Shown here piece by piece: positions 23,246-34,754 of a DNA stretch of 38,939 nucleotides. Each line of letters opens with the position of its first letter. The first letter of the stretch is position 1. Below the pieces are notes generated by a model. That model did not search any database, was not told the origin of the DNA, and saw nothing but the letters and a program-made list of their open reading frames with translations. This DNA comes from Hofstenia miamia (taxonomy: Eukaryota > Xenacoelomorpha > Acoela > Hofsteniidae): contig CABFPE010000853.1 in NCBI GenBank assembly GCA_900660155.1, forward strand, positions 211,785 through 250,723, read 5' to 3'. The translations under genes were made by a program, and so were the position numbers.

Positions 23246-23988
23246 TTATGGTAAATTGTGCAGAATCTTTGAAACTTCTTTATCCCAAAATGCGGCATGT
23301 AACCTGTTTATCGCATCTGCTACATAATTGCGCTGAAAAAGTGAGACTATCTTTTCCAGAAACCGACAAGTTAATAGCGAGTGTCAAGGCCGCAACCCAT
23401 AAAAATCGTTCTAGACAGCGTCTATTTGCCGACAAAAACATTCCACTCCCTCCGCAGCCCATTTTGACCAGGTGGGGATCTTGGCTGGAAGCCGCCTTTT
23501 ATTATGCCGAACATTTCAATGAGATAAAAGAAATTGTTGAAAATTTTGAAGATGATCGTATTCTAGTATCGAATGCAAAATTCGCTGTACAATCTGAAGT
23601 AGTGGAAACACAATTGATTCTTGTATGCACCTATCGGCCATTGGTCCGTCTTGTAAAAATTTTTGAAGGGGACGATTGCACTATTATTTCTGCATATAAC
23701 AGTATGAAGTTGATATTGAATCTCGAAGAAAATGACCCGGCACAAATTTTGAATTATCTCAATGGACGGTTGGAGAAAATGAAAGATCTGAAGGAAATCG
23801 TTGGTGAAATTTCAGTTGAAAACAAGTTACAGCCATCCCAATATCGCCTGTTGCAGAATGCTCCTCCAAGTGGGGCCACAGTGGAACGCGGCTTCTCGAA
23901 GCTCAACGTAATGTTGGAAAAAAACCGAAATTTCGCTGACAAAAACGTTGAAAATTACTTTCTGTGTTATGCAAATCCCACTGATTAA
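23246..23988 (+). CDS. hAT transposase, C-terminal part with dimerisation region
   Basis: An open frame ending at TAA (23986-23988), about 246 residues. It begins within the hAT core (first Met VNCAESLKLLYPKMRHVTC), contains the conserved C-x2-H stretch TCLSHLLHNC and the TRWGSWLEAAF tryptophan motif, and ends with the hAT C-terminal dimerisation region (PPSGATVERGFSKLNVML, then DKNVENYF). It pairs with the frame at 22730-23130; together about 380 residues are seen, fewer than most full-length hAT transposases, so perhaps 200 or more residues including catalytic Asp positions are lost at the N. The 114 bases before 23246 are non-coding and duplicate 22067-22180, so the true upstream codons are not in the window. 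Confidence 0.85.
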
Positions 23989-24126
23989 TTCAAAATTTTC
24001 TGTTTGACGTTTTGTTTTTACAAATTGATAGGTCAATTTAAGGTCAATTTTTACTGTTTTTCGGTCAATTCGATAGCGCTATAAATGGGATTTTAATTGC
24101 TATTTTTTGGTTGCCCTAGTTATTAC

Positions 24127-24510
24127 GCACAATACGGAATAACAAAACGCAACAAAACGCTATTTTATCATTTACTTAACATTACTGCTGTTCCCGCGTT
24201 ATTTTTTACATTTCATTACAAAATGCACATTAATTTGTTTCAGACAGTCAGCAATAGAATTTTAGCGCATTGGATTACTGGAAAAATTCTCTATAAAAAC
24301 ATTGTTTGAGGAAAATATTTTGGAAGTTTTTATTTGATGAAAGAGCAGCCCAAGAAAATATATTTTAGCAAATTTGCTATTCAAATTTATGAAGAAGCAT
24401 TACCTAAGCACAAAAATTATCCAATTCTCTCCCTAGTAAATACGTTTGGAAAATTTGGCAAATATTTGGATAAAAATGCATATTTAAAAGAAAAAAATCA
24501 AATTTATACC
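24127..24510. other. AT-rich spacer
   Basis: No gene. TTTGGAAAATTTGGCAAATA words at about 24447-24468 belong to the TTTGGCAAAT clusters seen again at 25196 and 25861. Confidence 0.5.
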
Positions 24511-24943
24511 ACTAGCGCCCCTTAGTGGCTACTATGCCCAACTTTTATACACAGGTTGGGTAGCTAGCCTATATCATATTCAAAAATGGGGTCCATAGCA
24601 CCTATAGGTCACGAGATATAAGGGGTACCTGTTAAATATTTACTATTGTTTACAGGTACCTGTAAATATTTACAAATATTTGTAAACACTAACTGTATCT
24701 CTGAATCAATCCTTGAGAGGACTAGCAGCCCCCTCCCCACCCCTCAGGGGTGATTTGTACCTCTACTAGCCCCATGGGTGCTTTTACCCCCCCTCCTGTC
24801 CCACCAGTGGATGCATTGCACCGCTTGTCAGCAGGCAGCAACCCCAGCCTGTACCCCTGCTTAAATAGTTGAGCAACAAGCAGGCAAAAAAAAGCTGGAA
24901 AACCCTTTAACCTCTTATAGCCCAGCCGTTAAGGGGCGCTAGT
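24511..24943. mobile_element. GC-rich 433-bp inverted-repeat element
   Basis: The 19-base ends are ACTAGCGCCCCTTAGTGGC (24511-24529) and, on the minus strand, ACTAGCGCCCCTTAACGGC (24943-24925), with two mismatches. Including the preceding C, the left end starts CACTA, as EnSpm/CACTA elements do, but no clear 3-bp duplication was found. The interior is by far the most C-rich stretch of the window (runs such as CCCCCTCCCCACCCC) and contains a perfect 18-bp palindrome TTTACAGGTACCTGTAAA (24649-24666). There is no coding frame. The left end also resembles the animal CTCF core (CCACTAGCGCCCC/TAGTGG). Confidence 0.65.
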
Positions 24944-25195
24944 TGACCCAATTACGTCATAGGGTTGGGGTTAGGTTAATAATGTTACCCTCAAAATATA
25001 GGTGTAAAAGCCCCCGTGGTTAAAAAGTTACTGGGGTTTTTAGGTTTTGCATGCATAAATAAAGTGGCTGGAGTGGTTGATTGCATCGTTGATGTCGTCA
25101 TTTTGTGCAGGTTTTCTAAATTAAAACGAAGCAAGCGAGTCAAAATGCACTGACTTGCCAATATTTTAAATATAAATGCATAATTTTTGTAAGTG

Positions 25196-25985
25196 GAAAT
25201 ATTCCAAATATTTGGCAATTATTTGCCAAATAATTGCCAAATTTTCCAAATTTGTACAATTTGTACATTCATTAATTTACAGCCTATTTGATTAAATAAA
25301 AGTGTGCGTAATATATAATAAACTATTTCAAACATTTTTGAAACCAATATAACGAAAATTTCAATTTTTTATTGACTACTATTATAAACAATTAAAATAT
25401 TTATATATCTAAGAATAATTTATGCAACATTTAAGTACGCAATTAGTACTAGTTATGGACTAGTGTTATCACTTGTGTTCATTTACTTTTTTATGTTCAT
25501 ACCAGAAATAATTTTTACTTATAGATGTTTAAATTACAATTCATAATTGCCATAATTTTAAGCGAATTGTTATGAACTATAAACAAGCTTATTTGGTATA
25601 TAATCAATGTTGCATTATTTTGAAATTATGGTGTTGACTGACATGCCAATGCAATTGGTTTCAGTTAATTGCTGTAGTTTAGACCATGACTTGTTGGTTT
25701 TGGGTCTCTACATCTCTGTATACACTCAAATGTATACTTTGTGGGGAATTTAACCAACAGCTGTTGTAAATAACTAGTTGACGAAATTTTATGCTTTGAA
25801 AAAATGCATGAGTGTAATTATTTAATATATTTAATGTACTCTAAAAAATTCACTTAGCCCAAAATTTGGAGTTTGCCAAATATTTGGAAAGTTTGCATAA
25901 AATTTGGAAAATTGCCAAATGTTTGGCAAATATTTGGAATCAATTTGCAAATCCTCTCCAAATATTGGGCAATTTTTTGCCAAAT
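25196..25985. repeat. TTTGGCAAAT palindrome clusters
   Basis: Two dense clusters, 25196-25250 and 25861-25985, in which ATTTGGCAAATATTTGG and its complement alternate. Each cluster can fold into several hairpins. A looser version lies at 32106-32240. The 600 bases between the clusters are AT-rich with no gene. These may be ends or arms of an AT-rich MITE family. Confidence 0.4.
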
Positions 25986-26639
25986 TTATTTACTAGGGCT
26001 GTATCAAAGATCATCTTAGTGTGCATCAGGCTAGTGATTTCTATAAGTTGAAACAGGATTTGCATATTGAAGACGATGTTTTCAAGACTCTTGATACAAT
26101 GTTATAAGCATGTTTTTAATAATATTCATGACACAATTTGACCTATCTCTGTTACTAGTGAACCTAGTAAATTGCATTTGGATTACACTGTTCATAAATG
26201 CCGTATAATAGGCTAAGCAACCCGGGAATGACACTAGCTGCAATATTACCAATATAAATATAAGAGAAAAACCAATATTGGTGTTAATGTAATTAAATAT
26301 TCTAAACTATCATATAAATAATTGGAGCTTCCTAACCTACATTTAGTTAACATAATGTAATAACAATATGGTCTCATTATGGGTTTATTTGTTGTAAACA
26401 ATTTGGATCTAAAACAATAAGATATTTTCTATGTTGGCTAACTAGCCTTTCTCAAATTTGTTACTATATGCAAAACGCAATTGATCAATAGCTAGCTAAG
26501 ATAACTATAGAAAAACCCTATTCATATACGTACCTTAAATGTATCTTGTAGCCAATAGGGCGTAGAACCTAGAATCGTCCCCGTCATGGACTCCTGACCA
26601 CTACTATGCACGAATTGCTTAGTTAGTCATTATAATGTA

Positions 26640-27420
26640 ATAATTCAAACCGATTATGGATACCAAAATGGTATGTTAGAAAAAATTTTATGGCCATTAT
26701 GGATGGTAAACTTAAAAATATGGCCATAATGGAAGTCCATAAATTTATTGTTACATATACAGAATTTATCATTTGTTTCAATAAAATTGCTAAATTTAGT
26801 GTCATACATCATTTATAATAATTGAATGGGTATTAACATTCATTTTACAGATATTTTGAACCAAAATACATTTTGATAAGATAACAATTTTTAAAAGTAT
26901 TGCAAAAGTTTAGTAAGCAGTTTCAGCAGATTGTCAACAAATACTAAAGATAAAGTTGTTTCCTATTTGTAATAGTGGACTCATGATTAATTTGTTTCAA
27001 AATTCATAATGGTTGTGGATAACAAAGCACGTTATATTAAAAAAAAACAAAAAATAACTGGTTTATTAGTTTATTTTAAAATTTGTTTCTGAATGTTTCA
27101 AAATTGTTGTGTGGCCTAGTGAATTGCTTGTGCCTTGTGATATCACTACAATTTCATATTACACAAAAATGAATGTCTTTTAATTGCATCTTGCAATTTG
27201 TGATTTATATTGTTAAATATTAGAAATCACTCTATTTAATTGGTATTACGTATTGCCGCATGTGTTCTACGTATATTTCACCTTCATTTACCATATTTTA
27301 CATAATACCCATTATGGCCATAATGTATGGACGAAATATAAAATATGGCCATTATGTATGACTAAAAAATTTCGCCTTACCATATATGGCCATACCATAA
27401 ACGGCACCCTTGATTCAAAC
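26640..27420. repeat. Inverted-repeat element with ATGGCCAT subrepeats
   Basis: The left arm (about 26650-26745) and right arm (about 27295-27425) are diverged reverse complements. Both contain repeated TATGGCCATTATGG or TATGGCCATAATGG words separated by an AAATTTTTT-like spacer, and both have a TTCAAACCG word at the outer side. The ~550-base centre is AT-rich without a gene. Likely a non-autonomous DNA element; no target duplication was settled. Confidence 0.45.
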
Positions 27421-27425
27421 CGTAA

Positions 27426-29292
27426 ACCAACATAAATATAAATCAATTCCAAAGAATTTAATTCATCTCTTTTACACTGACTTCATTCTATTTATAGTAT
27501 TGTTAAGACAAGTACCTGTCACCGTTTAAATTTAAATTCATGTAGCTCTGCTACATGTCCAATTAAACTTAACGAGGAGTGAAATCGTCCTCAGATTTTT
27601 GTCAAACATTTTGGTGACAGGCAATTGCTTGTACATTTTAATATTACAAAAATCTTATTAAAGTAATCAATCAAATTATTCCGATTCGATCTTATTCATT
27701 TCTTTTCGATCTTGTTCTTCTTGGTTTCAGGAATCAGAGGAATCAGCAGAATAATTTGGGGATTATTTACACTAATATACTTGCACACATATCTTTGCTA
27801 TTCTACACAACCATTATAAAACTTGACAAATATTATTGAGAGATGAATTTATAATATATTCATACATTGGCGTGTTGCATATTTTCCCAAATAATTCTGA
27901 TTAACTGTAAAATTTTCGACGCTGGATAATGGGATCTTTAGAAAATCAGTAGACACACAATTTTCAGTACATATCCCTGAAAATATTTAGATGCATAAAT
28001 GTAATTACACAATGTATAGATTTTTATAATTACAATTTGAAATTTAAGTACACCATGTTTTTTGGCCATGTTTTTTGATTCTAGCTGTCCTTTACATGAA
28101 ATCTGTACAATTTTTTTCATATATTAGCTTGAACGCATAAATCACATGCTTCACCATACAAATATGATTAGAAACAGGTTTTCTTACAAATGTTATTTCA
28201 GTTTTGCTGATTTAATGTGATGAGTGTTAATAATAATGAACCTTATTTGCCTATATGTGGATGACATTATTCAAAATTATTTAAGCCCTAAATCATTTTT
28301 AGGTAGGGCATAATATTTTAGTATTTAAATTGTTCTGATATTATTGTGAACCAGATAAAATTTCATTAATGAAAACTACATTAGTAACCAATTTACGATG
28401 TGCAATAAGCAATTTTATTTTCAATAGTTACGTAAGATCATTATATATATATATACTAATATATATATATATATATATATATATACTAATATATATATAT
28501 ATATATATATACTAATATATATATATATTTTATACTAAATGATTTATACTACCAATTTAAACGGTAGAAAAAATACTTATAATTTTAAAAAGTACAGTGA
28601 AATTGCCAAAGTTGAGTTTTTCAAGGTTAAATGCTACTTTGAAAAGCATGAATATGACCTCATGGTACTTTATATAAAGTTATTTAGAAACACGACATTT
28701 ACTTCAGTCACAGGATAAGAACCAAGAACATATGTTGTTAACATCAAAGTTAGACTTAACGCAATTATTGAAAAATTCATATATCTCAAATTTGAAGTAT
28801 CTTGGTCTTGCAAATACGTCGATGTTAATATTGATTATGATGAAGTTTGTTAAAGAATCACTCTGTAAAAATAGCTCGATGATGATATAGATTTAATTAC
28901 TTTTCGAGATTGCAGTATTGATTTTTAATGCTTTCTAAAACCGGTTTTATTTGAAATGAGTTTTATATAATCATATGGATCAATGCTCTATTTATATTTT
29001 AGTAGTTTATTTAAAAATATTAAGTCCAATAGCTGAAATTCAATGGAAATCGCTAAAATCTTAAATTGCGTTAATTCTTTATAGTCTATATTTTTCTTAT
29101 TTGAAGCCTAGTGAATTTAAGTTTAATAAATCCCGTTTTTGATAGATACCAAATTTGAGAATCGTATTATAAATGTGATAATATGTAACTTTTATATAAT
29201 TGAATATGTTAGGTGACAAAAATGCAACGTTGTTTCGTAGAAATAGGAATAATTTGATTCCTTTGGATATAATATATTCAGTAATATTTCTA
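27426..29292. other. AT-rich interval with TA array
   Basis: Contains a TA array at 28441-28530 in which (AT)n blocks are separated by ACTA several times, a small higher-order pattern. No gene or transposon ends were recognised otherwise. Confidence 0.5.
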
Positions 29293-29739
29293 TTTCAAGT
29301 TTTCATAAATTTGTATACTAAGTTCTTTGATGGTATTGGCTTGTGGTATTAAAATTTCATCTATATAATAATCATCGAAATTGTTTTGTGATTTTCTAAA
29401 GCAATCATATTAGACTTTCTTCCATTACATTTCTTTTTATTTCTTTTACACAAACTTTTTAGGCGATCTATTTGACTTTGTATATAATAACATTGATTAT
29501 CATAAAATAGATGCTTCAAATCATCCGCGAAAATCCAGCTTTTATTTTCAATGCAAACTGTAATACCAGTGATAAAAACTATAAATAATAAAGGACACAA
29601 TATACTCCCTTGTGGTATACCACTAGTTACGTTTTGTTTAGTAGATAAAATTCCATTTATATTCACACATTGTAGTCTATCTTGTAAATATGAATTGAAA
29701 AATCTCAGAAATTTAGCATCAACTCATTTCCAAAAAATG
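29293..29739 (-). pseudogene. LINE reverse transcriptase fragment
   Basis: Minus-strand frames carry hallmark non-LTR reverse transcriptase motifs: FLRFFNSYLQDRLQCV, then NVTSGIPQGSILCPLLF (PQGS at 29615-29604) and IFADDLKHLF, whose FADD (near 29533-29520) is the catalytic YADD-type box. The segment RLKSLCKRNKKKCN that follows matches the 'L..WC..N.m.lN..K' region. After a frameshift, a NTIKELSIQIYE stretch matches the segment before the thumb. The part between the endonuclease and the PQGS motif is deleted and stops occur, so it is dead. It resembles the Jockey/CR1/L2 group; the exact clade is not determined. Confidence 0.85.
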
Positions 29740-30350
29740 CAAAAAACTAAGTCTAATATATTATCTGAAGAAAAAGTTTGACAATGAACTAATTGGATTA
29801 CATTATATTCTAACAAAACTTCAAAAATACTTTCTTCATATTCACATTTTGATGTATATGCTTGCCAATCCTAGTTAAGTAAATTGAAGTCTCCAACAAA
29901 ATATTTTTCTGAATTTATGTAGCCATTTTTTTGACACGTGAATCTTGGATATTAATATACGAAGCTATGGCTTGTTTTAATTCAATTGCAGAAATTGTAT
30001 ATTTGCTGCTAATTTGAGGTAAATATACACATAAAAGTAAATAATATCCATACTTATTAAAAATTAGAATTCAAATATGAAATCAAATGATTCTTTCTCT
30101 AAAGCTATTGGTAGAAAATTGTTAAGAGAAGAGTTAACTACTATTAAAACTCCACCACGATTGCCTTTAAGACAATCTTGTCTGAAATAATTTCGTATCC
30201 TGACCACGTAAAAATTTCAGTATTCCTAGTATCATTTTAAGCCAGGTTTTGTTTAAGCAACAAATACATTGCTTAAATGTTTTAAGAAAAGCTGTGAGAA
30301 TCAATCTTTTCAATAATTATTCTATTCCTTCAATATTAGCTAAAATATTA
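29740..30350 (-). pseudogene. LINE apurinic-type endonuclease remnant
   Basis: Upstream of the reverse transcriptase on the same strand, broken frames show landmarks of the exonuclease-endonuclease-phosphatase fold used by LINEs: NKTWL (near 30250), GNRGGVLIVVNSSLNNF (near 30160-30115), VGDFNLLN (GDFN at 29894-29883), and NILDLVF near 29755 at the domain end. The order and spacing are as expected. At least three frameshifts or stops separate these pieces. The domain would nick target DNA in an active LINE; here it cannot. Confidence 0.7.
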
Positions 30351-30495
30351 GAAAGTGAAGAAATAAACACGCAAGAGGGGCATGGTGGAATGTCACCCTA
30401 TCAGGGTTTTAAATTGATTTTGACTGATAAAATAAAAAAATTCAGTAAAAATTAAAAAATTTTATATCTATTATCATGAAATGCATTTTTAGGAT

Positions 30496-31294
30496 TTATT
30501 TTCTCACCTCCCTTTTGATCATGACTGAGATGTACTCCCCTGTCAGAAAATTCTGCGTGCGCCTCTGTGTGAAAGGTTTGAATTTTTGGCCTTTTTGTGA
30601 ATATAATTGAATAGAGCTCTTTGTTTCATCCAAAATCTCTCCTTGGTATATCAATTTTAGAACTTTTATTCTTAAATTACTCTTAAGAAATCCTAATTGA
30701 CATAACTCAAAAAGCAATTTTAACAATTTCGTCTCAATGAGACGATCTTCAATTGATAAATCATGTTTTACATAATTATTAGTATTAGTACCTACAAGTG
30801 TGTATCTACTAGCAATAACTTTTCGAACTTCTCAAGTATTCGTAAATTAAATTATTAAAGGGTGGTCTATTGGTATTAGGATTATCATTACTCCGTCAAT
30901 AAATATTATTGAAATGACCATATTTATTAGTAATATCAGAAATAACTTTAGATGCATAAAAGGCTTTCTATATTTTATCTAATGAGGTTGTATTTTCTTG
31001 CCCAGAAATGCCGCATAAAGCAAAAGTATTGCTTGATTATTTGAAGAACTTGTTGAATTTATTGGCTGACAATTAAACGAAGCTTGAAAATTACTTAGCA
31101 TTTTCTTGTGATCATCAATTTGCTGCGATGTCAGAAATTTTTAAATTAATATTTTTAAGTTTTACGTAACTGGATTTCACTGAAATTATAGTTTTCAAAG
31201 CAGACTGACATTCTCTATGCGTAAGTTTCATAATTTGGGATTCATTCAATAAAAATATGTGCTTAATTGAATTTAAATGCATTCCTTCTGGCAT
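30496..31294 (-). pseudogene. LINE ORF1-like remnant
   Basis: From an ATG at 31294 the minus strand reads MPEGMHLNSIKHIFLLN and on to KLTHRECQSALKTII. It then passes through several frameshifts to the segment TNTNNYVKHDLSIEDRLIE and KLLKLLFELCQLGFLKSN, ending near TGEYISVMIKREVRK at 30496. The position directly 5' of the endonuclease remnant, the same strand and a similar state of decay suggest it is the first ORF of the same LINE, an RNA-binding protein in active elements. The family is not recognised from sequence, so this rests mainly on context. Confidence 0.4.
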
Positions 31295-34200
31295 AACTAT
31301 AATTAGTTTCTACATTATACACATAAAAATTAATTAATTTTTGCAACAAAAATAATTTTCATACCTTTTGATTAATATATATATATATATATATATTATT
31401 TTCAAATTTAACAATAAATTAAATGAATTTTACAATCAGTCCCTACAAATTCTCATGAATCAACCCTTTACTACAATTTATACTTGATATTTAGCGTTTT
31501 AAATGTTAACAGCCTGTTGAACTATTGCTAAATGTTGTTTAAAGAAACTCATTAGATGCTTTTAAGTCATTACTTTCATAAAGAAAATCATTTATATAAT
31601 ATACTAAAGGAAGAACTGAAAATATATCTCAAAGATGAATTTCTCCTGTCGTATTGAGTTTATCAACTAAGATGCTTATACTTCAAAATTCATAGAATTT
31701 TCAAAGACGATTGCCACCTAAATATTCAAAAAACAACATGTTGCACATTTATTTAAGATTTGTCATTTGAACTTAATTTTCAAAAGCGAAACTTCTTGGA
31801 ATATCAAGTTAAATTAATTCAAAGGATATTGTAATGTCATTCAACTGTCCTTATTTCTTTATTAGAATGATTCAATTGGAATACGTCAACATAATGCTTA
31901 ATGTAATTTTATAATACATTAAAATGTTTCCAGGACACAATGTGTTGACACGGGCCACACTCTATTGAGATAATTTCATTCAGTGTCGGATTTAATGTAA
32001 GAGGACTATGGGACGCAGTCCTCCCTCTGATGTGGAAGCCAAATGGGATGCAGCTATTATGGTAATTTGTGCAACCATAGCAAAAATATCTTAAAATGTA
32101 GCAAAAATTATTCCAAATTTATGCCATTTTTTGGATTACATTTACACATCAAATCCAAAGGTTTGACAATTATTTTTCAATTACTTGGCAAATTTTTCAA
32201 TGATTTAGTAAATAATTGATTAAGTTTTCCAAATTTGAGTTATTTTACACATTTCTAAGAACAAATCAACTGTATTAACGCAGTCCATGTTTAACTATTT
32301 AATAAACTTAATCGCAGTTGACAGAACTGCTTCTACAGTATATGTAAAGCTATGTACAGTTAGCAAATAGAATCAATATTGTTTGAGTAATTGTGTTAAA
32401 ACGCACTATTGCTTTCCATCAGCATATATGAAGTTAACACAAGATATGCCGCGAATTTGAATATTTCTCACATAGAGTATTATACAAAATCAAAGATTTC
32501 AATGAGACAGGCATTTTGTATGAAGTACAAAAGCTTTGCACTGGGTCAATTAAAACTGTTAAGTATATTCATGAAAGTACCTACGATATTTGTTAGGGTG
32601 CCTGCAGGAACATCAAGGTATAGAAAAATGTGCTTACACTTAAAAGAAATATTTTTGCACTACCATATCACAGTAAAAGCTTGTCATTTTTAAGCAAAAT
32701 GATTTATAGCCTGTATTATATAATTATTCTTGATGGTACATGTCATTGCAGAAATTTAAGTTCACTGAAGAACAATGATTCGAAACAATTAAAAGTTAAA
32801 AAATAGCAGACAGTTATTAAATTCTGAATTTGTAGTGACAAAGAGGCCCTTAGGGCGAAATTCCTTCAATTTTTGAACTACTTTTCTATTCTTGGCAAAT
32901 CTAAATTTTAATTACTAAATGTTACAGAAAAAAATATTGCTCAATGATTGACAAACCACAAATGGAAGGTGGTACTTCTCTTTCAAAAAAGCAGCAGAAT
33001 TCATAGTTTATTTATTAATGTCTTCTCTGGACACATTTCAGACAACTAAATTTTTGTTAATCTCAATTATGGTGATAAGATCAAAAGAAAGCTGAGGGTA
33101 TCTTCCCATTACTGGTCCCGGTACAGGAACCGCGAGATTGGTAGCAATGACGGGAACAAAAAAACAAAGCATGAGAAATGATCAGTACGAAACAAAACTG
33201 GGACTATTTGATTTAATATTTGTTATTACATCACACTTGGCAATTAAAATATATTTCTGTAATATCTCAATTCAGTATTCATTTTGATTAATGAACAGTG
33301 ATACATCATTTTGGCATACTTCATTTTAGCACGGGACCAGGCTAGGTGTATCTATACATAAATAAAAATATTCTACATTGGACAACTTAACACATTTCTA
33401 AGCAAATTCAAAGAAGCTCATGCTCACTAGTTGTCAGTTCGAACTATCGCTTCATAAAGATCTTTAAAATTGTTATGATAACATCTAGAGAAATCTATGA
33501 TTTATCAACATTTAGATTAAACTAGAATGGGAAAAAATATTATGCAAAAAATGAAGTTAAGAGCGTCAGTATCCCCAATGAGAAATTTCTACGTCCACCA
33601 TGAGTTCATTATTCATTGGACCATGGACTTTTGAATATATTTTATTTATATCTCGGAAGTCCATGATTGGACCCAGATCAATCACCACAACACCATTAAC
33701 TTTTAATACTATCAAAAAATACCATAGATATTCTAAGAAAGTCTGATCTATCGAAGAACAGGCTACTTAAAAATATCATTCCAATAGTCTATTAGATGAT
33801 TAAATTTCATTTTCTTCATAGCCATTGACAATTGAAGAAGTCACCAGCTTATTAAGCTAATAACAAGATTGGCATCTGTATTTTTATCATTGGCCCTTAT
33901 TTGTATTGGACTGGCCCTGGCCAATTGAACCAAACATATTGATAAGATAATAATCTTCGCTTGCTCAGAAATGAGGAGCTTAGTTGTTGCCAATGGTAAC
34001 AGCATTGTTTTTACTGGTGATGCATCACCCGATTTACAATAAACCAGTAAGTGTGCGGATAAGAAATAAAGGAATCCTTAAAAACCAAACTACTCCATTG
34101 AACCATTCCATATTAGGAATAATAATCGAAATTGTTTTGAAAGTTCGTAGGGAAGGCTAACAGAAATACGAGACCAAATTTTCTATGCATTCAATTGTTT

Positions 34201-34371
34201 CAACAAAAAATTTTATCAGTTCCTTTTGTAAATCTGTGCTAAGCCCAATAGTAAAGTGTAGTGTCAAATGAACACCATTTTGAGTAATACTTTTCAATTT
34301 TTTGGTATTCTCTAAATATTTGTCTAGTTTAAATAATTGTTATTAATTTCATCGGTTTCTTATGGCCACGC

Positions 34372-34409
<38 letters not shown>

Positions 34410-34657
34410 CAAAATATGCAATGGACCATACGTAATCGACTATATTCGATTGTTTTTCTATGAATAAAATTGCAAGTACATGTTCAAAGAATCTTACAAA
34501 TTTGAAAATATATCCTAAAAAATGCATATAAAATTTAATGTAAAAAATACTGGTATTACACTATTCTAATTTACAAAAAATTGATATTCTGATTGAAAAT
34601 CGAATTTTTTAAAAATATAACGAGATTTAATTCAGAGGCAGTGTTCCCAAACGAAAA
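31295..34657. other. AT-rich interval without a supported gene
   Basis: TA tracts lie at 31375-31397 and 34375-34408. A 94-codon plus-strand frame at 32409-32693 begins at TTG and matches nothing known to me. Loose TTTGGCAAAT words occur at 32106-32240. A GC-richer patch around 33850-34060 has no long frame. Confidence 0.5.
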
Positions 34658-34754
34658 CTCAGTAACAGAAATTTTAAGGCCGCGGCCGGTAGTTGGCAGG
34701 CAAGAGTTAATACCGGCCGGCCGGTCTTGGCCGGTACATTTTTTACATTATATA

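Larger units (their letters stand above)
22363..24126 (+). mobile_element. hAT transposon with perfect 8-bp target duplication
   Basis: The element runs from TAGGGCAACC (22371-22380) to its exact complement GGTTGCCCTA (24109-24118). Both sides carry GTTATTAC (22363-22370 and 24119-24126), a perfect 8-bp duplication as hAT transposases make. Inside are an N-terminal and a C-terminal part of a hAT transposase on the plus strand. The N at 23131 marks lost sequence between them, so the true length exceeds the 1748 bases seen. The GGTCAATT word occurs five times near the ends (22412, 22461, 24031, 24042, 24063). Intact frames and perfect flanks suggest a recent insertion. The matching duplication also shows that the two contigs joined at the N belong to the same locus. 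Confidence 0.9.

Noticed and set aside
29551..29781. 76-codon plus-strand frame.
   Set aside because: It is the antisense shadow of the LINE reverse transcriptase fragment.
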